From contig JAFMEA010000018.1 in the NCBI GenBank assembly GCA_017856985.1, positions 1 through 38,630 of the forward strand: a stretch of 38,630 nucleotides of DNA. The letters are read 5' to 3'. The notes beneath the pieces are model-generated. The model saw nothing but the letters and a program-made list of their open reading frames with translations, did no database searches and was not told where the DNA came from. Position 1 is the stretch's first letter. Each line of letters begins with the position of its first letter. Made by a program: the position numbers and the translations under genes. This document shows positions 1 through 9,585 of this stretch, one piece after another. Source of the DNA: Planktomarina sp. GTDB taxonomy: Bacteria; Pseudomonadota; Alphaproteobacteria; Rhodobacterales; Rhodobacteraceae.

Positions 1-72
1 TGTAGCTCAGTTGGTTAGAGTACCGGCCTGTCACGCCGGGGGTCGCGGGTTCGAGTCCCGTCAACCGCGCCA
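1..72 (+). tRNA. tRNA-Asp (GUC), 5'-truncated by the window edge
   Basis: A tRNA cloverleaf can be read directly. The D-arm contains AGCTCAGTTGGTTAGAG. The anticodon stem CCGGC/GCCGG (23-27 and 35-39) encloses the loop CTGTCAC, giving anticodon GTC at 30-32, for aspartate. A T-arm with GGTTCGAGTCC follows. The 3' acceptor strand CAACCGC is followed by discriminator G and an encoded CCA ending at 72. The first five acceptor bases lie outside the window, since position 1 corresponds to tRNA base 6. It is convergent with the peptidase gene that ends at 91, and no terminator hairpin is visible in the 18 bases between them. Confidence 0.95.
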
Positions 73-90
73 TTAAAATCTTTATCTCTC

Positions 91-1473
91 TTAATTATAA
101 ATTTTATCGAGAATTCGCGCCCAACTACGAATTCCCTTATGAAAACTGCGGAGATCATATTTTTCATTTGGACTGTGTATAGCATCATTATCTCGTCCAA
201 AGCCAATTAGTAGAGTATCCATACCTAAAATAGATTTAAAATGTCCTGCGATTGGAATGGATCCTCCACACCCGATAAACGCAGCTGCATTGGGCCATTC
301 ATCAGTCAAAGCGAGCCTTGCAGCCTCAAAAATGGGATTTTCAATGGACATTGAACTTCCTTTAGAAGCTCCATGTGCTTTGAACTCTACTGAGCAATCT
401 GGGGGAAGGTTTGATTTTACAAATTTCCGAAAATTTTGTCGTATTACATGAGGATCTTGTTCACCCACCAGGCGAAAAGAAATCTTTGCTGATGCTTTGC
501 TTGGAAGTACTGTTTTAAAACCATCGCCAGTATAACCGCTCCAAATTCCATTTATCTCGCAGGTGGGTTCTGACCAAATCATTTCTAAAGCAGTTTTACC
601 TTGTTCTCCCGCCAACTCGGAGAGGCCTACTTGATTTAGAAAGTTATTATGGTCAAAATCCAGTTCTTCCCATTGTTTTTTTATGTTATCGTCAAGACAG
701 GCAACACCATCATAAAAACCAGGGATAGTTATACGGCCTGATTCATCATGCAGCGAAGTTAAAACTTTAGATAAAACCCGTGCTGGGTTGTTAGATATCC
801 CACCGTACATTCCAGAATGTAAATCTTTTACTGGTCCGGTGATGATTAACTCTTCGCTCAACAAACCGCGCAGGCGTGTGACAATTCCTGGCGTATTGTC
901 CCCAAATAAACCAGTATCGCAAATTATTCCAATATCTGCTTTTAACTCTTTCGCGTTGCTTTGCATGAACGGAACTAGAGACGGAGAGCTCGACTCTTCC
1001 TCGCCCTCAAAAAAAAGACTTATTTTACCTGGTAGTTTTCCATGGACAGCTTGCCAGGCTCTACAAGCTTCAATAAATGTCATTAACTGACCTTTATCAT
1101 CTGCTGCGCCTCTGGCATAAATTACATCACTAATATCCCCTTGCGCTAAATATGGATCAAAAGGTGCTTTTTCCCATAGCTCAATTGGATCAACGGGTTG
1201 GACATCATAATGCCCATAAAACATAATGTGCTTACCAGAAGTTCCTGTGTGTGCGACCACCATGGGATGGCCACTTGTTTCACGTTTACTTGCCCTGAAA
1301 CCAATTTTCTTTAAATCTTCTACCAACCAATCTGCCGCAATGTTACAATCTGCTGTATAGGCTGGATCTGTTGAAATACTGGGGATTTTGAGAAGATCAA
1401 ATAAACGGAGCGTAGCCTTTTCTATTTGGGCATCAATGTGCTCCAACACTAAATTTAAATTTTTCTTTGACAT
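91..1473 (-). CDS. M20 family metallopeptidase (probable dipeptidase)
   Basis: A 460-residue cytosolic protein of the M20/M28 di-zinc peptidase family, probably cleaving dipeptides or similar small substrates. Visible family marks are the first metal-binding His-x-Asp in MFYGHYDVQP, the bridging Asp in YARGAADDKGQ, and the catalytic Glu pair in FEGEEESSSPS, followed by DTG. A central lid/dimerisation domain (M20_dimer) starts around residue 190, after RLRGLLSEELIITGP. Near the C-terminus GCGGSIPIAG and the late His of DAIHSPNEKYD match the usual final metal-ligand region. Length is normal for the dipeptidase branch. The start at 1473 is preceded by GGAGG (reverse strand TTTGGAGGATCAATG). The gene stands alone, divergent from the RodZ-like gene. 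The exact substrate cannot be told from sequence. Confidence 0.88.
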   Translation of the reverse strand: MSKKNLNLVLEHIDAQIEKATLRLFDLLKIPSISTDPAYTADCNIAADWLVEDLKKIGFRASKRETSGHPMVVAHTGTSGKHIMFYGHYDVQPVDPIELWEKAPFDPYLAQGDISDVIYARGAADDKGQLMTFIEACRAWQAVHGKLPGKISLFFEGEEESSSPSLVPFMQSNAKELKADIGIICDTGLFGDNTPGIVTRLRGLLSEELIITGPVKDLHSGMYGGISNNPARVLSKVLTSLHDESGRITIPGFYDGVACLDDNIKKQWEELDFDHNNFLNQVGLSELAGEQGKTALEMIWSEPTCEINGIWSGYTGDGFKTVLPSKASAKISFRLVGEQDPHVIRQNFRKFVKSNLPPDCSVEFKAHGASKGSSMSIENPIFEAARLALTDEWPNAAAFIGCGGSIPIAGHFKSILGMDTLLIGFGRDNDAIHSPNEKYDLRSFHKGIRSWARILDKIYN

Positions 1474-1550
1474 TGATCCTCCAAAAAATATTTTAACGTC
1501 GCATTGTTGAGCACCTGCTAAGTTCTCTGTTTTTTTATGATAGTTAATTT

Positions 1551-1568
1551 GAAAGCCTGTGGGCTTTC
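1551..1568. promoter_or_regulatory. Inverted repeat in a 300-bp divergent intergenic region
   Basis: GAAAGCC (1551-1557), loop TGTG, GGCTTTC (1562-1568): a perfect 7-bp inverted repeat. It lies between the divergent M20 peptidase (start 1473) and RodZ-like gene (start 1774). No T-run follows it on either strand, so it does not look like an intrinsic terminator. It could be an operator or an mRNA-leader hairpin for either gene. The rest of 1474-1773 is AT-rich, and I see no gene or RNA in it. Confidence 0.35.
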
Positions 1569-1773
1569 GGATAACGGACCATTTTATGTAAAACTGTAAT
1601 AACTACGTTTCTCTTTATTGTAATCTTAAATTACCAATAATTGGCTCATAATTGCCTATTTTTATTGTTATTTAATTGTGGGTCCATTTTTTGGTTTATT
1701 TTGTGGCTATTGCGTGTCACTAAATAATTGAATTGTAGGACTTTATGCAGAATTTATTTGTCAGGGCATTTGT

Positions 1774-3003
1774 ATGATTGGTAGAAGATCATCACGTTTG
1801 AAGCTTATTAAAAAAACAACAGGGCCAAAAGGCTTTGACGATTATGAATTGATGCTTGGTGATACCATGAGGGGTGAGCGTGCCACCCGAGGAAAATCTC
1901 TTTTAGACGTACAAAATGAACTTAAAATAAAAGCAGTTTATATTGCGGCAATTGAAGACGCTGATCCTCTCATTTTTGATACTCCTGGCTTTATAGCCGG
2001 TTACGTCCGCTCGTATGCAAAATATCTTGGATTAGATCCTGAAGAATCATTTATACTTTTCTGTCGTGAAAGTGGATTTAAACCGGTTAACGGAATGGAT
2101 TCTGACAGTGCACTTCCCAATCGATCGAAATCAGTCAAAGATTTCGATAGTGATAAAAAACGTTTACCTTCTGGACTGAGCGCCACTCCGTCATCTTTTA
2201 TTCCGCATAAAGAGAATTTGTTAAATAAAATAGATTTAAAAGCGTTGATTTCGTCTTTGGTTTTAGTATTTTTCCTGGGCGGTTTGTTTTATGGTATTCA
2301 TAACGTTGTTCAGAAAATACAACAGGTTAAAATTTCTGCTGTAGATCATCCACCATTATTACAATCCGATCTTGATCCGCTTTTACAATTTGTCCCAGTT
2401 GATAGTTCTTCTGGACAAAATTTAATTAAAAAAGAATTAAATTATACTCGTATTTATCGACCTCAAGCTCTTGATAGTCCCCTTCTTGAACCGCGTGATG
2501 GGCCAATCTCTGGGCTTGACCCCAAGATGCTTGGTACTTTTGGCGATATTAATTCGTCAAGCTCTCGCAATGCACTATTAACGGATGCAAAATCAAATCT
2601 GTTAATCAGTGCGACACCTCAGCCTAAAAAAACAACCGAACTACAGATTATAAAGGCTGAACCCGATAGGGTCCAATTACTGGCATCAGAGGGAGTTTGG
2701 GTGCGTATAAAAGATAGCGAAGGGAATACGTTATACGAACAAATAATGAATGCTGGTAGTCCCTTTAATGTTCCCGCAACAGAAGCAGCTCCATTTATTG
2801 ACCGAGCGGGGAATTCTGGATCCTTGTTTTTTGTTATAAACGGAAAACTGTATGGGCCTGCTGGAGAGAAATCGAGCACAGTAAAAAACGTAAGCTTATC
2901 ATCCAAAAATATAATCGGCACCTATGATTTATTCACTCCAAATGCTCAATCGGCACTATATAGCTTCCTACGTAATCTTGGACCGATACCTCTTAATGAT
3001 TAG
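1774..3003 (+). CDS. RodZ-like helix-turn-helix membrane protein (DUF4115)
   Basis: A 409-residue bitopic membrane protein with the RodZ architecture. The cytosolic N-terminus carries an XRE-like HTH at about residues 30-95, with KSLLDVQNELKIKAVYIAAI and the typical FIAGYVRSYAKYLGLDP. A single transmembrane helix spans about 156-175. The C-terminal DUF4115-type beta domain lies at about 297-370 and contains SEGVWVRIKDSEGNTLYEQ. Proteins of this type link MreB to the elongation machinery in model bacteria, but whether this one does is inference. The start has a ribosome site (CAGGGCA, 7 bases upstream). The gap to ispG is only 33 bases, so the two are probably one operon, the usual arrangement in Rhodobacterales. 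Confidence 0.85.
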   Translation: MIGRRSSRLKLIKKTTGPKGFDDYELMLGDTMRGERATRGKSLLDVQNELKIKAVYIAAIEDADPLIFDTPGFIAGYVRSYAKYLGLDPEESFILFCRESGFKPVNGMDSDSALPNRSKSVKDFDSDKKRLPSGLSATPSSFIPHKENLLNKIDLKALISSLVLVFFLGGLFYGIHNVVQKIQQVKISAVDHPPLLQSDLDPLLQFVPVDSSSGQNLIKKELNYTRIYRPQALDSPLLEPRDGPISGLDPKMLGTFGDINSSSSRNALLTDAKSNLLISATPQPKKTTELQIIKAEPDRVQLLASEGVWVRIKDSEGNTLYEQIMNAGSPFNVPATEAAPFIDRAGNSGSLFFVINGKLYGPAGEKSSTVKNVSLSSKNIIGTYDLFTPNAQSALYSFLRNLGPIPLND

Positions 3004-3036
3004 AAGTAGGGCAAATTTACTGTTTAGGAATTTTCT

Positions 3037-4155
3037 ATGTCGCTGAATCATATACGCCCTTGGCGGAACATTCATCGGCGGAAAAGCAGAAAAATAATGG
3101 TCGGGTCTGTTCCTGTTGGGGGTGACTCTCCTATTAGTGTTCAAACTATGACTAATACCCTCACAACAGATATAGTGGCCACAGTTGCACAAATTCAGGC
3201 AGTCGCAGACGTTGGTGCTGATATTGTTCGTGTGTCGGTACCCGACGAGGCGTCGTCGAAAGCACTCAAAGAAATTATAAAAGAAAGCCCAATTCCAGTT
3301 GTTGCAGACATCCATTTTCACTATAAACGTGGGATTGAAGCTGCGGAAGCCGGTGCAGCATGTCTTAGAATTAACCCTGGAAATATTGGTAGCAAGCAAC
3401 GTGTTCTAGAGGTTATTAAAGCAGCTGAGGATCATGGTTGCTCAATGCGAATTGGTGTAAATGGGGGATCTTTAGAAAAACATTTACTAGAAAAGTATGG
3501 TGAGCCTTGTCCTAGTGCACTTGTAGAAAGTGGTCTTGAGCACATCAGAATACTTGAGGATAACAACTTTTTCAATTTCAAAATTAGTGTAAAAGCTAGT
3601 GATGTTTTTATGGCGGCGGCGGCCTATCAGGAACTGTCAGAGGTCACTGATGCACCAATTCATGTTGGGATTACTGAGGCTGGCGGACTGATGTCTGGAA
3701 CAATTAAATCAGCCATTGGATTGGGAAATCTTCTGTGGATGGGTATTGGTGATACAGTGCGTGTAAGCCTATCGGCTGATCCCGTTGAAGAAATTAAAGT
3801 AGGCTATGATATCTTAAAGTCATTGGGTTTGAGGCACCGTGGGGTAAATATTATTTCATGCCCTAGTTGTGCGAGACAAGGGTTCGACGTAATCAAGGTT
3901 GTGGAAACACTCGAGAAACGTTTAGAGCACATCAAAACACCCATGTCGCTCTCAATTATTGGGTGTGTTGTGAATGGTCCTGGAGAAGCTCTGATGACTG
4001 ATGTAGGCTTTACTGGCGGTGGGAGTGGATCTGGGATGGTCTACCTCGCTGGCAAACAAAGCCATAAGTTGGGAAACGATCAAATGATCGATCATATTGT
4101 GGAACAGGTTGAAACACGGGCAGAGTTATTAAGTCGGGAAAGACCCGTAACGTAA
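3037..4155 (+). CDS. ispG: 4-hydroxy-3-methylbut-2-enyl-diphosphate synthase (IspG/GcpE)
   Basis: A 372-residue [4Fe-4S] enzyme of the MEP isoprenoid pathway. It converts 2-C-methyl-D-erythritol 2,4-cyclodiphosphate to HMBPP, using flavodoxin or ferredoxin electrons. The N-terminal TIM barrel opens with the substrate-binding signature [12 protein letters not shown] and continues with VRVSVPD and [13 protein letters not shown]. The C-terminal cluster domain has the three cysteine ligands C275 and C278 (CPSCAR) and C310 ([10 protein letters not shown]), with E317 as the fourth ligand. Length matches the two-domain bacterial form. A TAGGA ribosome site lies 8 bases before the ATG. It is probably co-transcribed with the RodZ-like gene and converges on the M48 protease gene 30 bases downstream. 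Confidence 0.96.
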   Translation: MSLNHIRPWRNIHRRKSRKIMVGSVPVGGDSPISVQTMTNTLTTDIVATVAQIQAVADVGADIVRVSVPDEASSKALKEIIKESPIPVVADIHFHYKRGIEAAEAGAACLRINPGNIGSKQRVLEVIKAAEDHGCSMRIGVNGGSLEKHLLEKYGEPCPSALVESGLEHIRILEDNNFFNFKISVKASDVFMAAAAYQELSEVTDAPIHVGITEAGGLMSGTIKSAIGLGNLLWMGIGDTVRVSLSADPVEEIKVGYDILKSLGLRHRGVNIISCPSCARQGFDVIKVVETLEKRLEHIKTPMSLSIIGCVVNGPGEALMTDVGFTGGGSGSGMVYLAGKQSHKLGNDQMIDHIVEQVETRAELLSRERPVT

Positions 4156-4185
4156 TAAAATCGTTAGTAAAAGACGTAGCTAACC

Positions 4186-5490
4186 TCAAAAACCATAAAT
4201 GATGTCTTGTGTGTTCTGCCATGCTACTGACCCTCGTGGGAGAATGGCCTCGGCGCGCTTTGCCTGCAAAATTGCATTTTTTATATCCCCTTGAAGGGCA
4301 TAACGTTGCGCTGTTGCCAATGACGCTTCTCCAATTTTACCTGATCTGCTAAACGCTCTGCCAAGGTGATACAAAATATTTGCATCTTTACTGTCCAGAT
4401 TTTGGGCTATTTTCAAAACTTTAAGTGCTTCAATATCGTTAATCTGTTTGTTTTGAGTCAACAGAGCTTTTCCATAACCACCTAAAATAAGAGGGTCGTT
4501 GGGAGCAAGCTTTGTTGCGCTCCTGTAAGCGTTTATTGCTTCAGAATATTTACGATTTTCCAATAGAATTTGGCCTTGTAATTCCCTGTAATAGGGATCC
4601 TTTGGCTTTAAAGTGACTAAATTCCCTATAAAATTAATTGCCTCTTGGACTTGGCCAAGGCGATGATTTGATATTGCTTTTTGCATTAAATCTAAGTGCT
4701 CATTACTTGTTGGCTTTTCCAGCCCCCACCCTGGATCATTTCTAAATGCAGCAAGTTTAGTGTGAAGTCGTGAAAAAAAATATTTGTTTTCTGGGCTGGT
4801 TGAGTGATTGGGCTGTTTTGAAGTAAGCCGGGTTAGAGCATTTATGCGGTCTCTGTCCAGAGGGTGGCTTCTCGTATAAGGATCTTGCCTTTTTAGGCTA
4901 AAATTAATTTGCTGTTCGAATATTTTGAATACTTCAATCATTGCGTTTGAATTTAAATTAACTTCATTCAGGTAGTGAACAGCCGATCGATCTGCAGAAG
5001 ATTCTTCATTTCGAGTATGTGCCAATAAAACACGATTTGCAGAATTTGCAGTTCCTAATGCTATTCCAAAACCAGCCTTAGATTGGCCACCGGCTGCCGC
5101 GGCTATCGCTATTAATGTTCCGAATGTTGAGGTGATTTTAGCTTTTCTTGTGTTTGCCATTCTGCGTGTGATGTGTCCGTTCGCGATGTGGGCTGCTTCG
5201 TGTGCTATCACTGCTTGAAGCTGTGCAGCGCTGCTTAGTTTGAGTATCAGGCCAGAATGAATAAATATATGATTTTGATCTATGACAAAGGCATTAAGTG
5301 TTGCTGAATCAACTACCAAAATTTGGAAATTACTACTATTAATTCCTGCAGCATTCAAAATTGGTTGCGCTAATTCTTTTAAGCTGTTCTCAATGTCGGA
5401 GTCGCGTAAAAGAGAGATACTCTTTGCTGAACTTGCGCCAAGTAATAAAAGAAATGTTGCCAAAACAACTTTCAGACGTGTGTAAAGCAT
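4186..5490 (-). CDS. M48 family zinc metalloprotease with TPR-like repeats (BepA/YfgC-like)
   Basis: A 434-residue periplasmic or secreted protease. A signal peptide with a hydrophobic core (about residues 7-20, ending in SSAKS) precedes the M48 catalytic domain. The zinc motif HEAAH is at 97-101 and a third ligand Glu is near 163 in NEESSADRSA. The C-terminal half (about 275-420) shows helical repeats of TPR type, for example AINFIGNLVTLKPKDPYYRELQ and AINAYRSATKLAPNDPLIL. This architecture is that of BepA/YfgC, which degrades or helps assemble LptD and BAM substrates in E. coli; the same role here is inference. AGAGG before the ATG supports the start. Confidence 0.88.
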   Translation of the reverse strand: MLYTRLKVVLATFLLLLGASSAKSISLLRDSDIENSLKELAQPILNAAGINSSNFQILVVDSATLNAFVIDQNHIFIHSGLILKLSSAAQLQAVIAHEAAHIANGHITRRMANTRKAKITSTFGTLIAIAAAAGGQSKAGFGIALGTANSANRVLLAHTRNEESSADRSAVHYLNEVNLNSNAMIEVFKIFEQQINFSLKRQDPYTRSHPLDRDRINALTRLTSKQPNHSTSPENKYFFSRLHTKLAAFRNDPGWGLEKPTSNEHLDLMQKAISNHRLGQVQEAINFIGNLVTLKPKDPYYRELQGQILLENRKYSEAINAYRSATKLAPNDPLILGGYGKALLTQNKQINDIEALKVLKIAQNLDSKDANILYHLGRAFSRSGKIGEASLATAQRYALQGDIKNAILQAKRAEAILPRGSVAWQNTQDIIYGF

Positions 5491-5736
5491 TTAAGACCTC
5501 TACAGTTTTAAAAAATCTCTAAAATAAATGGATTTGAAGATGGTCCATAAAAAAGAATTTACATTGACCCTTTCATCGTTACGGACGTAATGGAAGCTGC
5601 AAAATCAATGGAACTTTAAGGTTATCGTTTAAATGAATTTATGAATTTATATTGTTATAAAGGTCTGTTACAATTTATTTTGTAGGCTTAAAAAAAACCT
5701 GGTCAAATAATGTCTTTTATATTGGAGTTATGATCC

Positions 5737-8322
5737 ATGCTAATTGTGCGCGCTTTTGGATATTTTATAACCAAATTTTCGCTTAATATTTTTTTTATAT
5801 TACTACGCATAATAGGTGCTTTATTTTCAACTATTACACTTGCTGTAGTATTTTTGGCGCTCTTTATTGGAGCTGTATTTTTTATTTATGGCGTAGGGCT
5901 CCCTAGTCACAAAGAGTTAGCTAGTTACCAACCTAAAACTATTAGCCGGATTTATTCAGCCTCGGGACATATCATTGATGAATTTGCTACTGAGCGACGG
6001 CTTTTTGCCGCGGAGGAAGAGATCCCTAACCTTGTAAAAGAGGCATTTATTTCGGCTGAAGATAAAAACTTTTATACGCATGTAGGTTATGATCCGGCCG
6101 GCATGGCTGCCGCTTTGCGCGATGCTGTAGTATCGCGAGGTAAAAATTTGAGGGGTGCATCGACGATTACCCAACAGGTTATGAAAAACTTTTTACTTGA
6201 TGGCTCCCGTTCGGCTGAACGCAAAGTCAAAGAGCTTATTCTCTCAACACGATTAGAAAATACCCTTGAAAAAGATGAAATCCTTGAACTTTACTTGAAT
6301 GAAATTTTTCTTGGTCAGAACTCTTATGGTGTCGCTGCGGCAGCACAAACTTATTTTAATAAATCTTTAAAAAATTTATCACCTGAAGAAGTGGCCTATT
6401 TAGCAATATTACCAAAAGCCCCATCAAAATATCATCCCGTTCGCCAACGTGATCGGGCAATTAGTCGACGAAATTTTGTTTTAAAGGAAATGAATGAAAA
6501 TAATTTTTTATCTGATGAGGATTATGAATTAGCGCGAAATAAATCACTTAAAACCGTGCAAAATGGAGATTTTACTAGCTTCCGCAGTTCCTTGCCCAAG
6601 CGAGACTATCCAACAGACGAAATTAGGCGTCAATTGAGTCGTGACTTTGGCGAGGCAGAGTTTTTTACAGGTGGTTACTCTGTAAGGGCAACTATTGATC
6701 CAAGCTTACAGAATGTTGCTGCGCAAAGCTTACGATTAGGACTGGAAAATTATGACCGTGCGCAAGGGATTTATCATGGTACTGGAAAGGCAATACCAGA
6801 AGAGGACCTTTCTCAATGGAGGGGACATCTATCAAAAATTAATATTCCTCGAGATATTGTTATTAATGAGAAATGGAGCCCTGCTGTCGTACTGGAAATT
6901 CAAAAAAATGATGCCTTAATAGGAGTGGAAGGCTTTGAAGGAAGTAAGCATATTTTACCAAGTGATGATGTCCAATGGGTGACTTGGTTTAAAGGAAAGA
7001 AAGCAAAACGTCTTCAAGACATACTGTCTGTTGGTGATGTTATTCTGGTGTCGCCATCATTAAACGCAACAGATGGTCAGTTCTTAAACTGGTCTTTGAG
7101 GCAGATACCCAAGATTCAGGGCGGTTTTGTTGCTATGGATGTTCATACTGGACGTGTGATTGCTATGCAGGGAGGATTTTCCTATGAACATTCTCTTTTC
7201 AACAGAGCGACACAAGCGATGCGCCAACCGGGATCTTCCTTCAAACCATTTGTTTATGCCGCCGCATTGGATAGTGGATATAGTCCAGCTACAATCGTGA
7301 TTGATGCACCAATTGAAGAGGCTACACTAAAGGAAGGAGAATTTTGGCGTCCAAAAAATTATACTGACAAGTTTTATGGCCCATCTCCGGTCAGAAAAGG
7401 AATCGAAGAATCACGTAATCTGATGACTGTCCGCTTAGCAAAAGCTGTTGGTATGAAAACTATTGCTGCCTATGCGGAAAAGTTTGGAGTTTATGAAGAT
7501 ATGAAGCCATATCTGTCAATGTCGCTGGGTTCACAAGAAACCACTCTTTATAAAATGGTTTCTGCCTATGCAATGTTTGCTAATGGTGGAGAAAGAGTTT
7601 TGCCAACTTTAGTGGACCGTGTGCAAGATAGGGATGGCAACACAGTGTTCAAACATGACAATCGCAGTTGTGAAGATTGCAAGCGATTTGATTTAGTCAC
7701 AGGTTGGCTACCAGAAATAACTTCTGATCGTGAGAAAGTGATGGATCAAGTTACAGCCTTCCAGCTGACGTCTATGATGGAGGGAGTGGTTGATCGTGGA
7801 ACTGCGAGGAGAACAGTTAATTTACCAGTGCCGGTTGCTGGGAAAACAGGCACGACCAATGAAGCAAAAGATGTTTGGTTTGTAGGGTTCACGAGCAACC
7901 TTGTTGCTGGCTGCTATATGGGAATGGACCAACCCTCACCTTTGGGAAAAGGTTCGGGCGGTGGTGGTATGTGTGGCCCAGTTTTTGATCGCTTTATGAA
8001 TGCTGCGATAGAAAAATATGGTGCTGCCAATTTTAAAGTTCCTAAAAATGGGAATTTTATAAATATGGACCGACATTCGGGTGCCAGATTGCAGGAAGAT
8101 GCTGAGGGTGATCACGTCATAGCTGAGTTCTTTAGAGTTGGTGAAGAACCAAAATTTGGTGCTCCAGGCTTGACTGGTGATTTTAAAGTGAGTGGAAACA
8201 TTCCGTTATTTGATAAAGGTGAGACTGAAGAGATGAATGAGATGATTACATCTTCAGGTAAAAAGGTTAATGTTGCACCACAGGCTTCAATTGGTACTAT
8301 TTCATCTGGTGGGTTGTATTAG
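5737..8322 (+). CDS. mrcA: Penicillin-binding protein 1A (class A, bifunctional)
   Basis: An 861-residue inner-membrane peptidoglycan synthase with glycosyltransferase and transpeptidase domains. The N-terminal membrane segment is at about 15-50. The glycosyltransferase domain has the catalytic Glu 108 in SAEDKNFYTH, then RGASTITQQVMKN and the KELILSTRLENTLEKDEILE region. An OB-like insert lies between the domains. The transpeptidase has SxxK as S500-K503 (GSSFKPF), the SRN triad in EESRNLMTV, and KTGTTNEAKDVWFVGFT. It has the PBP1A length and order. The ribosome site TTGGAG is 10 bases before the ATG. The 246-bp gap to the divergent M48 gene should carry its promoter. prfB follows after 84 bases. 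Confidence 0.95.
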   Translation: MLIVRAFGYFITKFSLNIFFILLRIIGALFSTITLAVVFLALFIGAVFFIYGVGLPSHKELASYQPKTISRIYSASGHIIDEFATERRLFAAEEEIPNLVKEAFISAEDKNFYTHVGYDPAGMAAALRDAVVSRGKNLRGASTITQQVMKNFLLDGSRSAERKVKELILSTRLENTLEKDEILELYLNEIFLGQNSYGVAAAAQTYFNKSLKNLSPEEVAYLAILPKAPSKYHPVRQRDRAISRRNFVLKEMNENNFLSDEDYELARNKSLKTVQNGDFTSFRSSLPKRDYPTDEIRRQLSRDFGEAEFFTGGYSVRATIDPSLQNVAAQSLRLGLENYDRAQGIYHGTGKAIPEEDLSQWRGHLSKINIPRDIVINEKWSPAVVLEIQKNDALIGVEGFEGSKHILPSDDVQWVTWFKGKKAKRLQDILSVGDVILVSPSLNATDGQFLNWSLRQIPKIQGGFVAMDVHTGRVIAMQGGFSYEHSLFNRATQAMRQPGSSFKPFVYAAALDSGYSPATIVIDAPIEEATLKEGEFWRPKNYTDKFYGPSPVRKGIEESRNLMTVRLAKAVGMKTIAAYAEKFGVYEDMKPYLSMSLGSQETTLYKMVSAYAMFANGGERVLPTLVDRVQDRDGNTVFKHDNRSCEDCKRFDLVTGWLPEITSDREKVMDQVTAFQLTSMMEGVVDRGTARRTVNLPVPVAGKTGTTNEAKDVWFVGFTSNLVAGCYMGMDQPSPLGKGSGGGGMCGPVFDRFMNAAIEKYGAANFKVPKNGNFINMDRHSGARLQEDAEGDHVIAEFFRVGEEPKFGAPGLTGDFKVSGNIPLFDKGETEEMNEMITSSGKKVNVAPQASIGTISSGGLY

Positions 8323-8406
8323 CGTAAATAATAATGTCGGCTTGGCAATTAAACTGTGGTTGTTTAAAGTTTTGAAACAAAAAGAATTAGACCTTCTAGG
8401 TGATAA

Positions 8407-9537
8407 ATGCGTGCAGAGATGACCACTGTGGTAAATGCGATTGGAAAATCTCTGAAGCTTTTGGGCCAGCGCTTGGATTTTGAAACGGCTCCATACCGTT
8501 TGGAAGAGTTTAACGCGCTGATCGAAGATCCAGCACTTTGGGATGACCAGGAACGTGCTCAAAAATTGATGCGTGATAGGCAACTATTAATTGACTCCCT
8601 AGCTGTTTATGAGGGCATCAAACTAGAGCTCTCTGATAATCTAGAAATGATTGAGTTAGCCGAGTTAGAAAATGATTCTGGGGTAATAAGAGATTCTGAA
8701 AATGCTCTTAAAAACCTTAAGAAAACTGCGGCTAAAAAAGAATTAGAAGCACTTTTAGACGGCGAAGCAGATAGCAATGATACTTTCCTAGAAATTAACT
8801 CTGGAGCAGGTGGCACTGAAAGCTGTGACTGGGCTCTGATGTTAGCTCGGATGTATATTCGTTGGGCAGAAAAAAAGGGCTACAAAGTAGAACTCCAATC
8901 AGAAACAGCAGGTGAAGAGGTTGGAATAAAATCAGCATCATATAAAGTTATTGGTCATAATGCCTATGGCTGGCTCAAGTCTGAGTCGGGTGTGCACAGG
9001 TTAGTTCGTATCAGTCCTTTCGATGCGGCGGCCAAGCGCCATACCTCCTTCTCTTCTGTGTGGGTGTATCCGGTTGTGGATGATGATATTGATATTGAGG
9101 TGCAAAGTAAGGACATTCGTATTGATACCTACCGGAGTTCTGGTGCCGGTGGGCAGCACGTAAACACGACCGATTCAGCTGTTAGAATTACCCATATCCC
9201 GACCGGTATAGTTGTAACTAGTTCGGAAAAATCACAGCATCAAAATCGCGAGATAGCAATGAAAGCTTTAAAATCGCGTCTATATCAAATAGAATTAGAC
9301 CGACGAAATGCTGCTGTTAATGAAGCGCATGAAAATAAAGGAGACGCAGGTTGGGGAAATCAAATTCGTAGTTACGTATTGCATCCCTATCAAATGGTGA
9401 AAGATTTGCGCACTTCTTATGAAACTTCCGACACTAAAGGAGTTTTGGATGGTGACTTGGATAGTTTAATGGCGGCTACTCTAGCCATGAAAGCTTCTGG
9501 AAAATCGCGTGCCGAGACTAAAGATGCGCAAAATTAG
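8407..9537 (+). CDS. prfB: Peptide chain release factor 2 (RF2)
   Basis: A 376-residue class I release factor that terminates translation at UGA and UAA. The stop-codon recognition tripeptide is SPF (203-205, in RISPFDAAAKRHTSF). The peptidyl-tRNA hydrolysis motif GGQ is at 248-250 (SGAGGQHVNTTDSAV). The gene is one uninterrupted frame from the ATG, without the in-frame TGA and +1 frameshift that autoregulates prfB in E. coli. The start fits the alphaproteobacterial N-terminus (MRAE...), and AGGTG lies 7 bases upstream. It sits behind mrcA and ends at a strong hairpin terminator shared with the convergent bactofilin gene. Confidence 0.96.
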   Translation: MRAEMTTVVNAIGKSLKLLGQRLDFETAPYRLEEFNALIEDPALWDDQERAQKLMRDRQLLIDSLAVYEGIKLELSDNLEMIELAELENDSGVIRDSENALKNLKKTAAKKELEALLDGEADSNDTFLEINSGAGGTESCDWALMLARMYIRWAEKKGYKVELQSETAGEEVGIKSASYKVIGHNAYGWLKSESGVHRLVRISPFDAAAKRHTSFSSVWVYPVVDDDIDIEVQSKDIRIDTYRSSGAGGQHVNTTDSAVRITHIPTGIVVTSSEKSQHQNREIAMKALKSRLYQIELDRRNAAVNEAHENKGDAGWGNQIRSYVLHPYQMVKDLRTSYETSDTKGVLDGDLDSLMAATLAMKASGKSRAETKDAQN

Positions 9538-9540
9538 TAT

Positions 9541-9584
9541 AAAGGGCACAGGTTTAAATGTGCCTTTTACTGTTTTTATTTTGG
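9541..9584 (+). terminator. Intrinsic terminator after prfB
   Basis: AAAGGGCACA (9541-9550) and TGTGCCTTTT (9559-9568) form a 10-bp stem with one G-U pair and an 8-base loop. The run TGTTTTTATTTT follows on the plus strand at 9572-9583. The hairpin starts 4 bases after the prfB stop and lies just before the end of the convergent bactofilin gene. On the minus strand the T-run is weaker, so it serves prfB best. Confidence 0.85.
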
Positions 9585-9585
9585 A

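Noticed and set aside
4163-4184. GTTAG/CTAAC hairpin between convergent ispG and the M48 gene
   Set aside because: The stem is only 5 bp with an 11-12 base loop and no T-run, so it is not supported as a terminator.
8407-8500. Programmed +1 frameshift in prfB
   Set aside because: The gene is a single frame with an N-terminus typical of alphaproteobacterial RF2. No in-frame TGA or slippery CTTTGA is present near codon 26.
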